A DNA stretch of 60,000 nt from Diphasiastrum complanatum (lineage: Eukaryota > Streptophyta > Lycopodiopsida > Lycopodiales > Lycopodiaceae): assembly GCA_029204225.1 (NCBI GenBank), contig CM055107.1:26382572-26442571 (forward strand), read 5' to 3'. Position numbers and translations under genes: made by a program. The stretch's first letter is position 1. Every line of letters begins with the position of its first letter. Shown here one piece after another: positions 22,505 through 31,683 of the stretch. The notes beneath the pieces are model-generated. The model had not been told where the DNA came from. It saw only the letters and a program-made list of their open reading frames with translations, and did no database searches.

Positions 22505-22533
22505 AGGGCCCTTTTTGGACTCAAAAAGGGCCT
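22505..22533. repeat. terminal palindrome of the multi-gene element
   Basis: AGGGCCCTTTTTG and CAAAAAGGGCCT are separated by a few bases. The flanking TCCATT and the left arm are identical to the palindrome at 17141. This marks the element edge because copia homology stops here in both places. Confidence 0.65.
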
Positions 22534-22788
22534 CTTCACTAATCATGATTAGTGTTAATGACGACATGTGTGCCAATAAAAGAATGACAATTGAGCAGCA
22601 ATGGCCCATATGACATGGCAAATTGCATGGTGTAGATTAAATCAAGTGTGGGACCACTAAGTACACCTCTAGCATTAACCCTACATTAACTCTACATGGG
22701 AGGCTAACTACACCTATCACTTAGCTATTAACTAGACCCAACATACCTGCACCTAATGGCTAGTTTATCTACTCATTCGAAATATTCA

Positions 22789-22790
<2 letters not shown>

Positions 22791-22828
<38 letters not shown>
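22791..22828. repeat. (CT)19 microsatellite
   Basis: 38 bases of uninterrupted CT, about 105 bases upstream of the ATG of the first transposon gene; CT runs are common in plant 5' leaders. Confidence 0.95.
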
Positions 22829-22829
<1 letters not shown>

Positions 22830-23245
22830 AACGACCTCCCACTCTACTCATTCTCCATATTGACATAGCAATCTTTCCAGGTTATTATACACTCTCTAAC
22901 TCAAGACCAGACACATTGTCTTTTCATAGATCATGACTTCTAGTCAACCAAGAAGAACAAAGATTTGATTAAACTCCGTTGTTGCACCAATCAAAGACTC
23001 CAATGACCAGTGGGTGCCTACGACATTTTTGACTCTTGATTGGGTATATATGCAACCCTCTGGTAAAGGAATTCATAGGGTTGCAAAGAGAAAACGTGAC
23101 AACAAAGAGCACCATTGGAGAGGAAGAATTCATGAATTCAAAGTCGATTGCAACGGAGATTACCTAGCCAGAGTTCAACACGTCTACATGCATAGAGATA
23201 TTTTGTTGGACACGACAGTTGCTGATAGAAATATACTTTCGCATT

Positions 23246-23323
23246 GTAAGTCTTACATCTTTGAATGTCAAAGATATTTTACTTGTAAATTATTGTTGCT
23301 TCATTCTATTACCTCTTGTGCAG
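23246..23323 (+). other. intron 1 of transposon gene 1
   Basis: GTAAGTC donor and TTGTGCAG acceptor, 78 bp, T-rich, typical of plants. Joining the exons creates a TAG at the junction that would be CAG if the last exon base were C. Confidence 0.65.
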
Positions 23324-24104
23324 AGGTTTTTCCTTCAGATAGCTATGACTAACAGCATGTAAAATTGTTTACGGGAAAGTTCTCTGCAATACATGCAAAA
23401 TATGGAGTACTAGTATATAATGGGCTCAAGTCTTCTGCGATCATAGGACTGGGTGTTTACTTTTACGATCACATGTATGAAGCTCCAAAGAAGAACTTTG
23501 GGACTGGCAAATTATTGCCTCTTTCTGAGCCTACAATCAATTCTCACGATTGGCCTTATGTTGATGAATTGACCATCGAATTGACAAAATTCCAACTCAT
23601 CAAAGAGATTACAATGAATATGAAGCCAACATTTGGATCCAAATGTGTTTACACTAGTGTCAGCATGCCTGTCGCTGTATTTGTTGCCATATTTAATACA
23701 ATACCATTTAGAAAAACAAATACATTATGGGTATGGAAGCGATGGAATCCTCATTGTTGGACAATGTTTTTACTTCTTGGGACTCACAGAATGTAGATCA
23801 CAAATTTGATTAAATAAGGTGTGATATTTGTCATGAGACGATGACAATAAGATATCACATTGCACGCCAAACGTGCTCCTTCAGTTTTGTTTATAGGCGG
23901 TTCAAGTTTGCTCACGGTTGATGGGATAGCTTGGATGCAGAGACGAGACATCAAGAATTTGAACTACCCATCCATATGCCAAATGATGAAGTGTGGGAAG
24001 TCTGTGTTAATAGTGAATGGAGTCTGGAAGATGTACGGGCTATGGTTGGTTTAATATATGTTGATGTGCCCACAAATTTTGTGTTCACTATCAATGGACA
24101 AACC

Positions 24105-24206
24105 GTAAGTGTAAACAATAAACGTGCTTCTAAATTTTGAAAATGGTTGTTGAACACATATATAAAATAAATTTTAATATTGAAATGGTGGTGTCTGGTT
24201 TTGCAG
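24105..24206 (+). other. intron 2 of transposon gene 1
   Basis: GTAAGTG donor and GGTTTTGCAG acceptor, 102 bp, AT-rich. Splicing joins NGQT to IRRRVEKHQK in frame. Confidence 0.7.
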
Positions 24207-24284
24207 ATCAGGAGACGTGTGGAAAAACACCAAAAGTGCGCATCTTTTTTGGATTCGGTCACCGTAAAAATACATGGACTATGA

Positions 24285-24743
24285 GTTGCTCTTATGTACT
24301 AGCTTTAACTAATAACATTGATCTATCTGATGGGATTCCATCAGAGACTTGGTTCTATCGTTTCCATGTTTGTTAGGGCATTAGCTATGGTTTAGTTTGG
24401 TATGCAATTGCAATGTAAATATTTTGACTAGACATTTTCTATAGGAGATTGTTGATAACATGTTTTGGAAACGTGTAGAATTATTTCATTGTGTATATAT
24501 TTCTTACTTTACTATTTTCAAACAATCGAGTAATCTTTTTGGAATGCTTGCTATAATTGGAATGGCACACTTTATAAGGGTGTGTGGGTCCCCATTTCGC
24601 CATTTCATTCTTAGTGTCAGAGAGTTTCCTTTGTTTTTCATAGGTTGATATCATCTTGCTATGCTCACACAAGTGCAAATTAGTGTCGTTATTGCAATTC
24701 CTATACATTAGTACTCTATTATATCCGCATGGCGACCTAGTTT
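24285..24743 (+). promoter_or_regulatory. spacer and probable promoter of the H3-like gene
   Basis: 459 bases without coding signal between two genes on the same strand. A TATATATTT stretch near 24495 is a possible core promoter. No other motif is supported. Confidence 0.35.
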
Positions 24744-25985
24744 ATGGCACGTACAAAACAAACAGCAAGGCGGAATCCAAGGGAAACAGTGTTATTGCAC
24801 CAAGCGGCTTTAGAAGCAATATAAGCACGGGAAAGGCGCTCGAGGAGTAGGAGTAGCAGCAGAAGTAGCAGCATTGAACCTACGGCAGAGGAAATGGACA
24901 AAACTCAAGATGAGCAGGCAACAATGGATGATCCTGGGCAAGTTCCAATGGATTGTGAGCAGGTGCAGGGGCAAGAGCAGGGGCAGTAGCTGGTGGCAAT
25001 GGAGGAGCTTGGGCAACAACAAGAGGCAATGGATGAGCTAGGGCAGGAGCAGGGGCAACAACAAACACCTTTGGATGAGCAGCATAATTTTGGTGTGAGG
25101 TCAGTGCTGGGAAGCCTCTCTCCAACACAGAGCCAGCGCGACGCCACTCAGGCTTTTCTGGACAATGAGGTAGCTACTTCCGCGCCGATTCCCAATGATT
25201 TCCTTGGGATCTTCGATGATCAGGGTCCTCAAGAATAGGTGCCTCTTGATGGCTTTGCGGTTGGTTTGTCAAGAGTCAGAGCAGCTTCAGGAGACTCCAC
25301 TCCGACACAATCACTCGGACATGTGCAAGGGCCTGTAATGGGGCCCATGATGTCCTTGCTCGTCGGCTTGGACAAGACACCAAACGCAGAAGCCGTTGGG
25401 GAGGCTGATCAGCATGTCACACCCACATCACGGCCAAAAACTAAAGCTGTTCATTGAAAGAGAGGTCGCTCGAAGCCTTGACGCCTTCCGCGGACCATCC
25501 CTCAAGCACAGCCGCAGCCGGAAGCTCCCCAGGTGCCTCAAGATCAGTCAGCACCAGAGGTGCCGCAGGACCCTCCCACACAAGATGAAGTAGGACCTAG
25601 CCAGCCGCCAACACGGAGAAGGGCAGCCACACCGCCACCAGCCTAGCAAGGTAAGGTCCTCAGAAGGATGCAGCCTCTGCAACCACACCGCCGAAGGAAG
25701 AGCTGAATTTTGAACTGGTATAAGGAGATTCAAAAATACCAAAAATCCACGGAATTTCTCATTCCGAGAGTTCCATTTGTCTGGACGATCAAGGAGATCA
25801 TGGACGAATTCGCCCTTAGGCTCAAAATTACGGGTGAGGCTGCATCGGCTATCCAAGAGGCAACATAAATGTATTTGACAAATTTGTTTGAAGATTCATT
25901 ATTGTGTGCTGTCCATTGTAAGAGAGTTACTATACTTCCAAAGGACATGTTGTTGGCAAAGAGGCTGAGACGCGAGAGGAATTAA
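24744..25985 (+). pseudogene. transposon gene 2: long-tailed histone H3-like protein, eight in-frame stops
   Basis: A single frame of 413 codons runs from ATG 24744 to TAA 25983. Codons 1-9 read MARTKQTAR, exactly the histone H3 N-terminus including Lys4; H3 Lys9 and Ser10 are Arg and Asn. Codons 28-46 are an RS-rich stretch, about 50-130 are Gln/Glu/Met-rich with repeated MDELGQ-like units, and 247-305 are Pro/Gln-rich. Codons 314-413 align with the H3 core: PHRRRKS, IQKYQKSTEFLIP, KEIMDEFALRLKI, a helix ending [30 protein letters not shown] and [10 protein letters not shown]. Loop 1 has canonical length, unlike CENH3. Stops lie at codons 27, 82, 165, 238, 246, 301, 321 and 375, mostly one C-to-T change from Gln or Arg codons. 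No intron is evident. Canonical H3 is about 136 residues, so some 280 residues are inserted. Confidence 0.85.
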
Positions 25986-26146
25986 AAATGATGTACTCCA
26001 AATTTTGAGATAATAATATCATATCATTTTTGTCATCGGACTTTGTTGAATTATTGTGTGAATTCATTTTATGATGAAATACAGTTTTTTGTGAAAGTTT
26101 TTGGTTTTCTAAAAATTTTATCGGAGTGTAGGTCAAATGCTGATTG
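25986..26146. other. 3' flank of the H3-like gene
   Basis: AT-rich spacer with several possible polyadenylation signals for the plus-strand gene; no coding signal. Confidence 0.4.
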
Positions 26147-26458
26147 CACGCAAGGGCACGGAGGGAGGTCGTTTGACCTGGTCAAACTGCCTCTGGCCGT
26201 GCCCTTGCGTGATCTGCATTCAAGAGTGCGAACAGAGGCCGTTTGATTGGGTCAAATGACCTCCCTCCGTGTCCTTGCGTGATTTGCACACAAGGGCGCG
26301 GATAGAGGTTGTTTGACCAAGTCAAACAATCCCTCTCCACACCCTTGTATGCAAATCATGCAATGGCGCAGAGAGAGGGAGTTTGACCGGGTCAAATGGC
26401 CCCAATCCTCGCCCTTGCGTGCAAATTATGCAAGGGCACGAAGGGGGGCCGTTTGAAG
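26147..26458. repeat. array of about 4.5 palindromic units of roughly 70 bp
   Basis: Four units at about 26149-26211, 26219-26281, 26289-26350 and 26358-26421, and a half unit to 26458, each fold on themselves. The arms are like CAAGGGCACGGAGGGAGG with their complement, around a core GTTTGACC...GGTCAAAC. Units are separated by about 7 bases (TGCAxxxxATG-like). The array lies exactly between the converging gene pairs, where it could act as a shared terminator, a double-stranded RNA source or a transposase binding array. Confidence 0.8.
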
Positions 26459-26578
26459 TTCAAAATGGCACTTTAATGCCCTTAAATTTAGATGATTGGT
26501 AGAAATTTTCATAACCTACCATAATAAATGAAATTTTTGGACACATGTAGTTTCAACAGACATATGTTTGAAAAACAA
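26459..26578. other. 3' flank of transposon gene 3
   Basis: Spacer with AATAAATGAAAT-type sequence on +; on the minus strand it would be the 3' untranslated region of the gene ending at 26579. Confidence 0.35.
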
Positions 26579-28119
26579 TCACATTTTCATTTTAAATTCT
26601 TTTACATTAGCCATTGCTTCAAGCAATGACTCTGATTTATTTTCTAGTCCTACTGTTGGCTTCATTAACTCCGATGCTAACTTAGCAACATCAGCATGCT
26701 CCTCATAAGGTCCAACCGTTGAGGCCAGAAGTAATCTGGACTCAAACCCCGGATAGAAGTCTTGCAAGATAGCACTCCTTCGTACACAGCAGGCCTTTGG
26801 TGCAGTCTATGGAAGTGGAGCATCTGCAAGATGCTTTGATAATGCTTTGCACTTGACCAGCTCAGTGGGACCATCATGACTATACTCATTGCTGAAACCG
26901 AAGATATAGTTGTCAGGGAATTGTCCAATGTAGTATGCCAGGGATTCATCTGGCCTTCGCTCTATTCGGTCCTCACGAGAACCTCCGCTCCTCATTGCAA
27001 AACTGTCAATCTCCACCGCATACTGCAATACATTATATAAGAATGTTATAATTACAATGAACAAATTTAGAAATGGGAATAAGCATGGACGAGAGTATTT
27101 GTTGACAAAGAACTTGCCTGAGATCCTTCATCCTCATTCTCACTTTTTGCAAGCACAATTCCATGGCCTCTGTATGGCATCTCAGTTCTAGAAATCGGTA
27201 ATTTCTTAACTTGTTTATGCTCAACCTCCGGTGGTTGCAGAGTCTTCAGTTCACACAAAATTTTTGCCAGAGCTTGCTCAGTAGTATCTGCGTCATCTCC
27301 AATCAGCTGTCGAAATGTATCGTCCGGCACTGAGTGGTCAGAGGTGTTGGTGCCATTTTGCAATTTCACTAATCCTGCCAACATCTCATCCTCTCGTAAG
27401 CCGAGGATATGTTGCAAGTCATGCAGAAACAAATACTCTTGCCCATTAATTATCACTGGGGAAAGGTCACGTATTCGCATCATGTGATCGGAGTCGTCTA
27501 CGTCCTCTGGTTGGGCAGATGTTGATGCAACTGAAGCCATCTGCCGTGCAAGCTCTGCTTCCTTCACGGGTGTTAATTTCTCTTCTACTTCTTGCTCTTC
27601 CATTTCGCTGACGTTCACGCTAGAAACCTGTTTTTCTTCAGCGGTATTTGTAGGAAATTCATTCAACAAAAAAATCATAGTAATTTCACCTAACAAGAAC
27701 TTGTTTCCTACAACTTTGAGATTAAAATTTACTTGTTGATCGCAAGTTAACTCCAAAAACTGCTCGTTCCCCAGGTGGCTAACAAACCTGTTGAGTCGGG
27801 CAGCAAAAGCTCTGTCTCCTTTCCATATATATGTTAGCAAATTATACGGGATTCAAGAAATATTGTAGCCAGGTATTCTTACCGAGTAAGGCATCAAGTT
27901 CTCTTCTATATACTCACTTACATACCTGAAATCATCACTACTCGCACTTAGAGTTGCTAGGGTATCTACTCTGGCAGTGAACATAGCATAGATGCAATCT
28001 ATTTCATCAGCAAATGTTGTGTCAGCCAATAGATTTGCCAACTTTGTCTTCAAAGGATGCATCGTGAACGTAATGAGACAATACGAAAGACTATTAGTAC
28101 GAGCGCAAGTGCAAAGCAT
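26579..28119 (-). pseudogene. transposon gene 3: unknown protein with a GC-AG intron
   Basis: Reading leftward from ATG 28119 (or an in-frame ATG at 28062): about 333 codons of exon 1 hold one TGA at 27855-27853. Then an intron at 27117-27023 (GCAAGT donor, TTGCAG acceptor, phase 0) and a second exon to TAA 26579 with one TAG at 26809-26807. Both stops are one C-to-T change from CGA and CAG. Exon 1 includes YLFLHDLQHILGL and an acidic stretch near EEQEVEEK. Exon 2 reads YIGQFPDNYIFGFSNEYSHDG and ends in a charged tail. I recognise no family. It follows gene 4 on the same strand with a 161-base gap. Confidence 0.65.
27023..27117 (-). other. GC-AG intron in transposon gene 3
   Basis: On the minus strand CAG/GCAAGT...TTGCAG/TAT, 95 bp. 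The +2 C with otherwise perfect donor consensus is the usual context of the minority GC-AG class. Alternatively the donor was GT and mutated. Confidence 0.6.
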
Positions 28120-28280
28120 TTACAGAAACTAAGAAAGCCAAGAGAGCAAGAAAAATGTGTGCTTGAAAATGAGATAAAGTGGTCTTATATAAGGAAAAGT
28201 TTTTCAAAAATAGACATGATTTTAATATTGTATTAAATAAAGTCTATTTATAGTGATCAAATAAATTATATCACTGTACT

Positions 28281-29229
28281 TCAAAACAATGTAATATTCT
28301 CAATAGATTCTATTTGTTCATTGTGCGCTATTTCTGAAATGCCATCCTCTTCATTGGATGTTCTTTGTCGAGGAACCCACCGCTTCCCTACACGAACCCG
28401 AGACATCCTCCATTCCCTATGCCTTGCATTAGCTATGGATGACTTCCAAGTGGCTCTTCTGGCTAAATTTGAGGAAGAAATCATTAAAGTCAACCCTCAA
28501 GCCCGTGTTTCTTCGATGTTTTGTCTGCTCAAAACTCCTCTATAAAACCACTGAAATATCTCTACCAAGGCATTGCTAAGACCTTTACCTCCACCGTATC
28601 TTGAATTTTGAAATACACAGACTTGGCCCTATAATGACTCTTCTCCATCCCTTGGGTATTCCAAATAGCCAATAATCCATATGTCTTTAAAAACCAAGGT
28701 CCTTGAGCGTACAAAATGTGCTGTTTGCAAAAGAATCTAATTAGTACATTTCACTTGGATAGAAGTTACAAAGAAAAAATAAAGACAAAACACTGACCAT
28801 ATAATGAGTGATGTGTGTTTCTCCCCATGCATCAATCATCAATCGAGTGAATGCTTGTACTTCCGTCTGATATCTATCATAGTCTTCCTCCCTCAAGTCT
28901 TTTTTATTGATAGTCAGTGACAAAACATCAAATGCTTGCCACACTTTTGCACGTGTGGCAGCCATACACGGATCCGAGCCAATATTTGTTGTGCATTTAC
29001 ACACTCTCTTCCAATACTCCCATTGAAGACTACTTTCTCGTCCAGTATGATTTGACAAAAAATGCCTTGCTTTTGCGCCCCTCATGGAAACTTTTGCCGG
29101 CAAGTCTTGAGTTTTTCCACTCAACTCAACGTCCTTGGAAAGATTCACATGACCTCCGTGAAGTCCCATTTCTGATAACACTACCTCTAGATTTCGAATG
29201 CTAGCATCCGCGCGTGATTTGGGTTGCAT
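28281..29229 (-). pseudogene. transposon gene 4: C-terminal part of a transposon-type protein, one intron
   Basis: The first exon (29229-28798) encodes KVWQAFDVLSLTI and WGETHITHYM. A 77-bp intron (28797-28721, GTCAGT...AACAG) joins it in frame to HILYAQGPWFLKTYGLLAIW and NTQGMEKSHYRAKS. A frame change near 28590 leads to LVEIFQWFYRGVLSRQN and an Arg-rich tail ending at 28281. From memory, proteins with a motif of the form xITxYMH..x..GxxxxxxQQGxEKxH are common in large transposons of eukaryotes, but I cannot name the superfamily. The 5' part of the gene is missing: the frame runs into the LTR fragment at 29238, which marks a deletion junction. Confidence 0.6.
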
Positions 29230-29237
29230 AGCAAAAT

Positions 29238-29391
29238 GATTGCTAGAATAGAATGTGTTCTGTGATGCATAGTGTCTAGGATCCTATAAGGGCTTCCGCA
29301 CAAAAGATAATTAAAAGACAGAAAATTGTTCACGATAAAGAAGACGAAGATGAGGAATACGAATCAGTCCCACACACGTGCTCCCGCGACA
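29238..29391 (+). repeat. 5' LTR fragment of element H
   Basis: It matches the terminal part of the LTR of element B (complement of 20929-21090) and ends CCGCGACA before the primer site. About 700 bases of the LTR are missing on the left. Confidence 0.8.
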
Positions 29392-29404
29392 TGGTATCAG
29401 AGCT
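29392..29404 (+). other. primer binding site of element H
   Basis: TGGTATCAGAGCT abuts the CA end of the LTR; initiator tRNA-Met type. Confidence 0.9.
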
Positions 29405-29456
29405 GACAGGTTGTCAATACTAATATCCCAATAGTGATTCTTCCAAACAACATAAT

Positions 29457-30300
29457 ATGGCTACAATAATCCAGACCAGAGTAGCAATCAGTCTTGACGG
29501 CGCAAATTACAGAATCTGGAAATTCAAAATCAAAACACTCCTGAAGGGTGAAGGCATCTGGTCGGTGACCCAGCTCTCAGAGGTGCAACCTCCAGAGGGA
29601 GACCCAAGGAGAGCTGAATAGATCAGAATAAATAAGCGTGCAATGGCGATCATCATTTCGTCCATAAATGAAGATCTACTTATGTAGATTGAAGACTGTG
29701 AAGGCAGCCATGCAACATGGAAAAGATTAAAACAGAAGTATGAAGTGAGGACTACAGCTTTAGTCATGCACCTTCACAATCAGCTACAATCAATATGGTG
29801 CAATGGCAACCAGTTAGATCAGCACGTTGAGAAGATCAAAACGATTTTTGCTCAACTCGTTGCATCAGGACAGGATCACCAGGTCCCATTACCATAGCAG
29901 CTGATGTACTTCATGAAATCTCTACCGATGTCCTATCAGCCGCTGAGAATGCTCATACTGAGTCTACCAGATATGACATTCAACAAAGGAATCAATCTTG
30001 TCGCTGATGAGAGACGAAGGAAAATGAAGCAATGATCAAGAGAAGGCTCTCTTCATGAAAGGAAAGAAGAGGAACAAAAACAAGCCAAGATTCGAGAAGA
30101 CGAAGTCCTCGAATCATCAATCTTCTTCCTGTGATCACTGCCACAAACCAGGCCATATAGCCAACAAATGCTGGTTCAATCCAGCAATACCTTACAGGCA
30201 TTCTGCATACGATTGTAGATTCAACCCAAAAAAAAAAAACAAAGATGAAAAGACAAATGTTGCAGAATCATCTAAAGATACAGAAAGAGGTGACGAAGCT
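29457..30300 (+). pseudogene. element H gag
   Basis: ATG 29457, about 53 bases after the primer site. The frame reads MATIIQTRVAISLDGANYRI and WKFKIKTLLKGEG, the copia gag start, and passes four stops (three TAG, one TGA) that each fit one C-to-T change. After a frame change near 30030 the frame 30055-30384 carries an intact CCHC knuckle, CDHCHKPGHIANKC. Confidence 0.82.
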
Positions 30301-30329
30301 TCACGATACTCGACGAAGATTCGACAAGC

Positions 30330-30520
30330 TACTCCAAACATGACTATGATGTGGTCATCGATTCAGCAGCAACATCTCACATAACCTGCGACAAGAAGAT
30401 CTTGATCAACTTTTGTGAACTCAAAAATGACAAAGTGGTGATTCTAGGCGATGGAAGCAAACACGATGTCAAGGGGATCGGCTCTCTACAACTATGAACA
30501 TTGTCAAGCCAAGCAGAGCT
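30330..30520 (+). pseudogene. element H protease
   Basis: A short region reads VIDSAATSHITCDKKIL, where the retropepsin triad Asp-Ser/Thr-Gly has become Asp-Ser-Ala, then LGDGSKHDVKGIGS. The enzyme would be inactive. Confidence 0.7.
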
Positions 30521-31529
30521 GCCAGGAGCACTCTATGTGCCCTCACTCAGAAAAGATCTGCTATCTATCTCCAAGATGGCAGATCTAGGCATTCGAGTTT
30601 TGTTCGACGGCAATACTTGTTGTATGATCGAGAAGATGACAAACAAGTTGCTGACGGTCGGATGCAGAGAAGAAAACCTCTACCAGGCCAAAATAATTAG
30701 CAACTCTGATAGGATATTAAATGCTTCTGAAAATGAAGATCAGCTCTGGCATAGGAGAATGTATCACCTGAACCTGTACGACATGAGCACAAAGCACATT
30801 GTCACAGGTCTCAAAATATCAAGGCCCGAGGCTGAGTTCTACGAAGCTTGTCAGAAAGGCAAGCAACATGGAAATCCATTCACACATGAAGGAAGAAGAG
30901 CCAAGGAAGTTCTTGAGCTTGTCCAATCTGATGTGTGTGGACCGATGAAAACAGATTTGCTCTCAAGTTCGAGGTATTTTCTAACATTCATAGATGATTA
31001 CAACCGAATCACCATGATCTATTACTTGAAGAAGAAATCCGAACTATTTGATTCTTTCAAGAAGTTTGTGGCATTCACAGAGCCACACACCTCAAAAAGG
31101 ATACAGATCCTTAGATCTGACAATAGACGTGAATACAAAAGCACAGAATTCTCAAGATTCTACGAAGAACAGGGGATTGAACACCAGTTCATTCCTGTAT
31201 ACACACCAGAATACAACGGTGTGGCAGAAAGAAAAAATAGAATGCTAGTCAAAGGAGCCAGATGCATGATAGCACAGGCTCAATTGCGAGGCCAATTTTG
31301 GTCCGAGGCAATAGCTGCAACTGTACACCTGCAGAATAGATCTACAATGACAACGCTGGAGAACAAAACACCATATGAGATGTGGACAGGCAGAAATCCT
31401 GATCTGTCATATGCAAGAGTATTTGGATGTGCAGCATACAAGCTGATTCCAAAGGAAAAGAGAAGCAAGCTCGATGACAAATCTGATCAAACAATCATGG
31501 TCGGCTACTTGAACGGAACACATGTGTAA
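30501..31529 (+). pseudogene. element H integrase open frame
   Basis: 342 codons. LYVPSLRKDLLSISKM and ENEDQLWHRRMYHLN (GAG-pre-integrase, residues 8-95) precede an integrase core with Asp in VQSDVCGPM, Asp in RSDNRREYKS and Glu in YNGVAERKN. The second motif is normally DNGGEY; both Gly are Arg here. The frame ends at 31527 inside the linker that continues as SSRDVKF in another frame. Confidence 0.85.
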
Positions 31530-31683
31530 TGACTCTACTATCCAACCACGAAGAAGGTTGTTTCGAGCAGAGATGTGAAGTTCGACTAGTCCAAATTCCC
31601 TGGACTAAAAGACGAAAGAGACCATGAGATCTTCACACTGATGCCTATTCAAGAGGGAGATCGAGGACAATCATCAAATCAGA

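Larger units (their letters stand above)
22933..24284 (+). pseudogene. transposon gene 1: putative chromatin-type protein with BAH-like start, two introns
   Basis: ATG at 22933. Exon 1 encodes about 104 residues. Its LDWVYMQPSGKG ... LARVQHVYMHRDIL pattern loosely recalls a BAH domain (a chromatin reader fold). This is a resemblance only. A 78-bp intron (23246-23323, GTAAGT...CAG) leads to a long second exon with GKFSAIHAKYGVLVYNGLKSS and a CDIC (CxxC) motif near 23823. A second intron of 102 bp (24105-24206, GTAAGT...CAG) and a short last exon end at TGA 24282. In-frame stops at 22966, 23350, 23811 and 23919 each fit one C-to-T change in CGA or CAA. A frame change sits near 23740. The product is otherwise unknown to me. 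Confidence 0.6.
22503..29237. mobile_element. multi-gene DNA transposon carrying a histone H3-like gene; right end truncated
   Basis: This is a block of non-copia DNA between two copia fragments of opposite orientation. The left tip is a 29-bp palindrome (22505-22533) shared with 17141-17169. It holds two plus-strand genes (22933-24284, 24744-25985) converging on two minus-strand genes (28119-26579, 29229-28281), with a palindromic array between them. Introns and the same style of decay link the four genes. One minus-strand gene resembles transposon-type proteins. The right end is lost at the LTR fragment starting at 29238. I cannot name the superfamily. The unity of the block is an inference from layout. 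Confidence 0.6.

Noticed and set aside
24744-25985. Calling the H3-like gene a centromeric CENH3
   Set aside because: The tail is the canonical ARTKQTAR, and loop 1 of the fold has the length of ordinary H3, without the extra residues typical of plant CENH3.
26147-26458. CRISPR-like array
   Set aside because: Units are palindromes throughout with no unique spacers, in a plant nuclear context.
22503-29237. Firm call of Helitron from CTAA next to a hairpin
   Set aside because: No Rep/helicase motifs are seen in any of the four genes and no TC start could be located; kept only as a hint.
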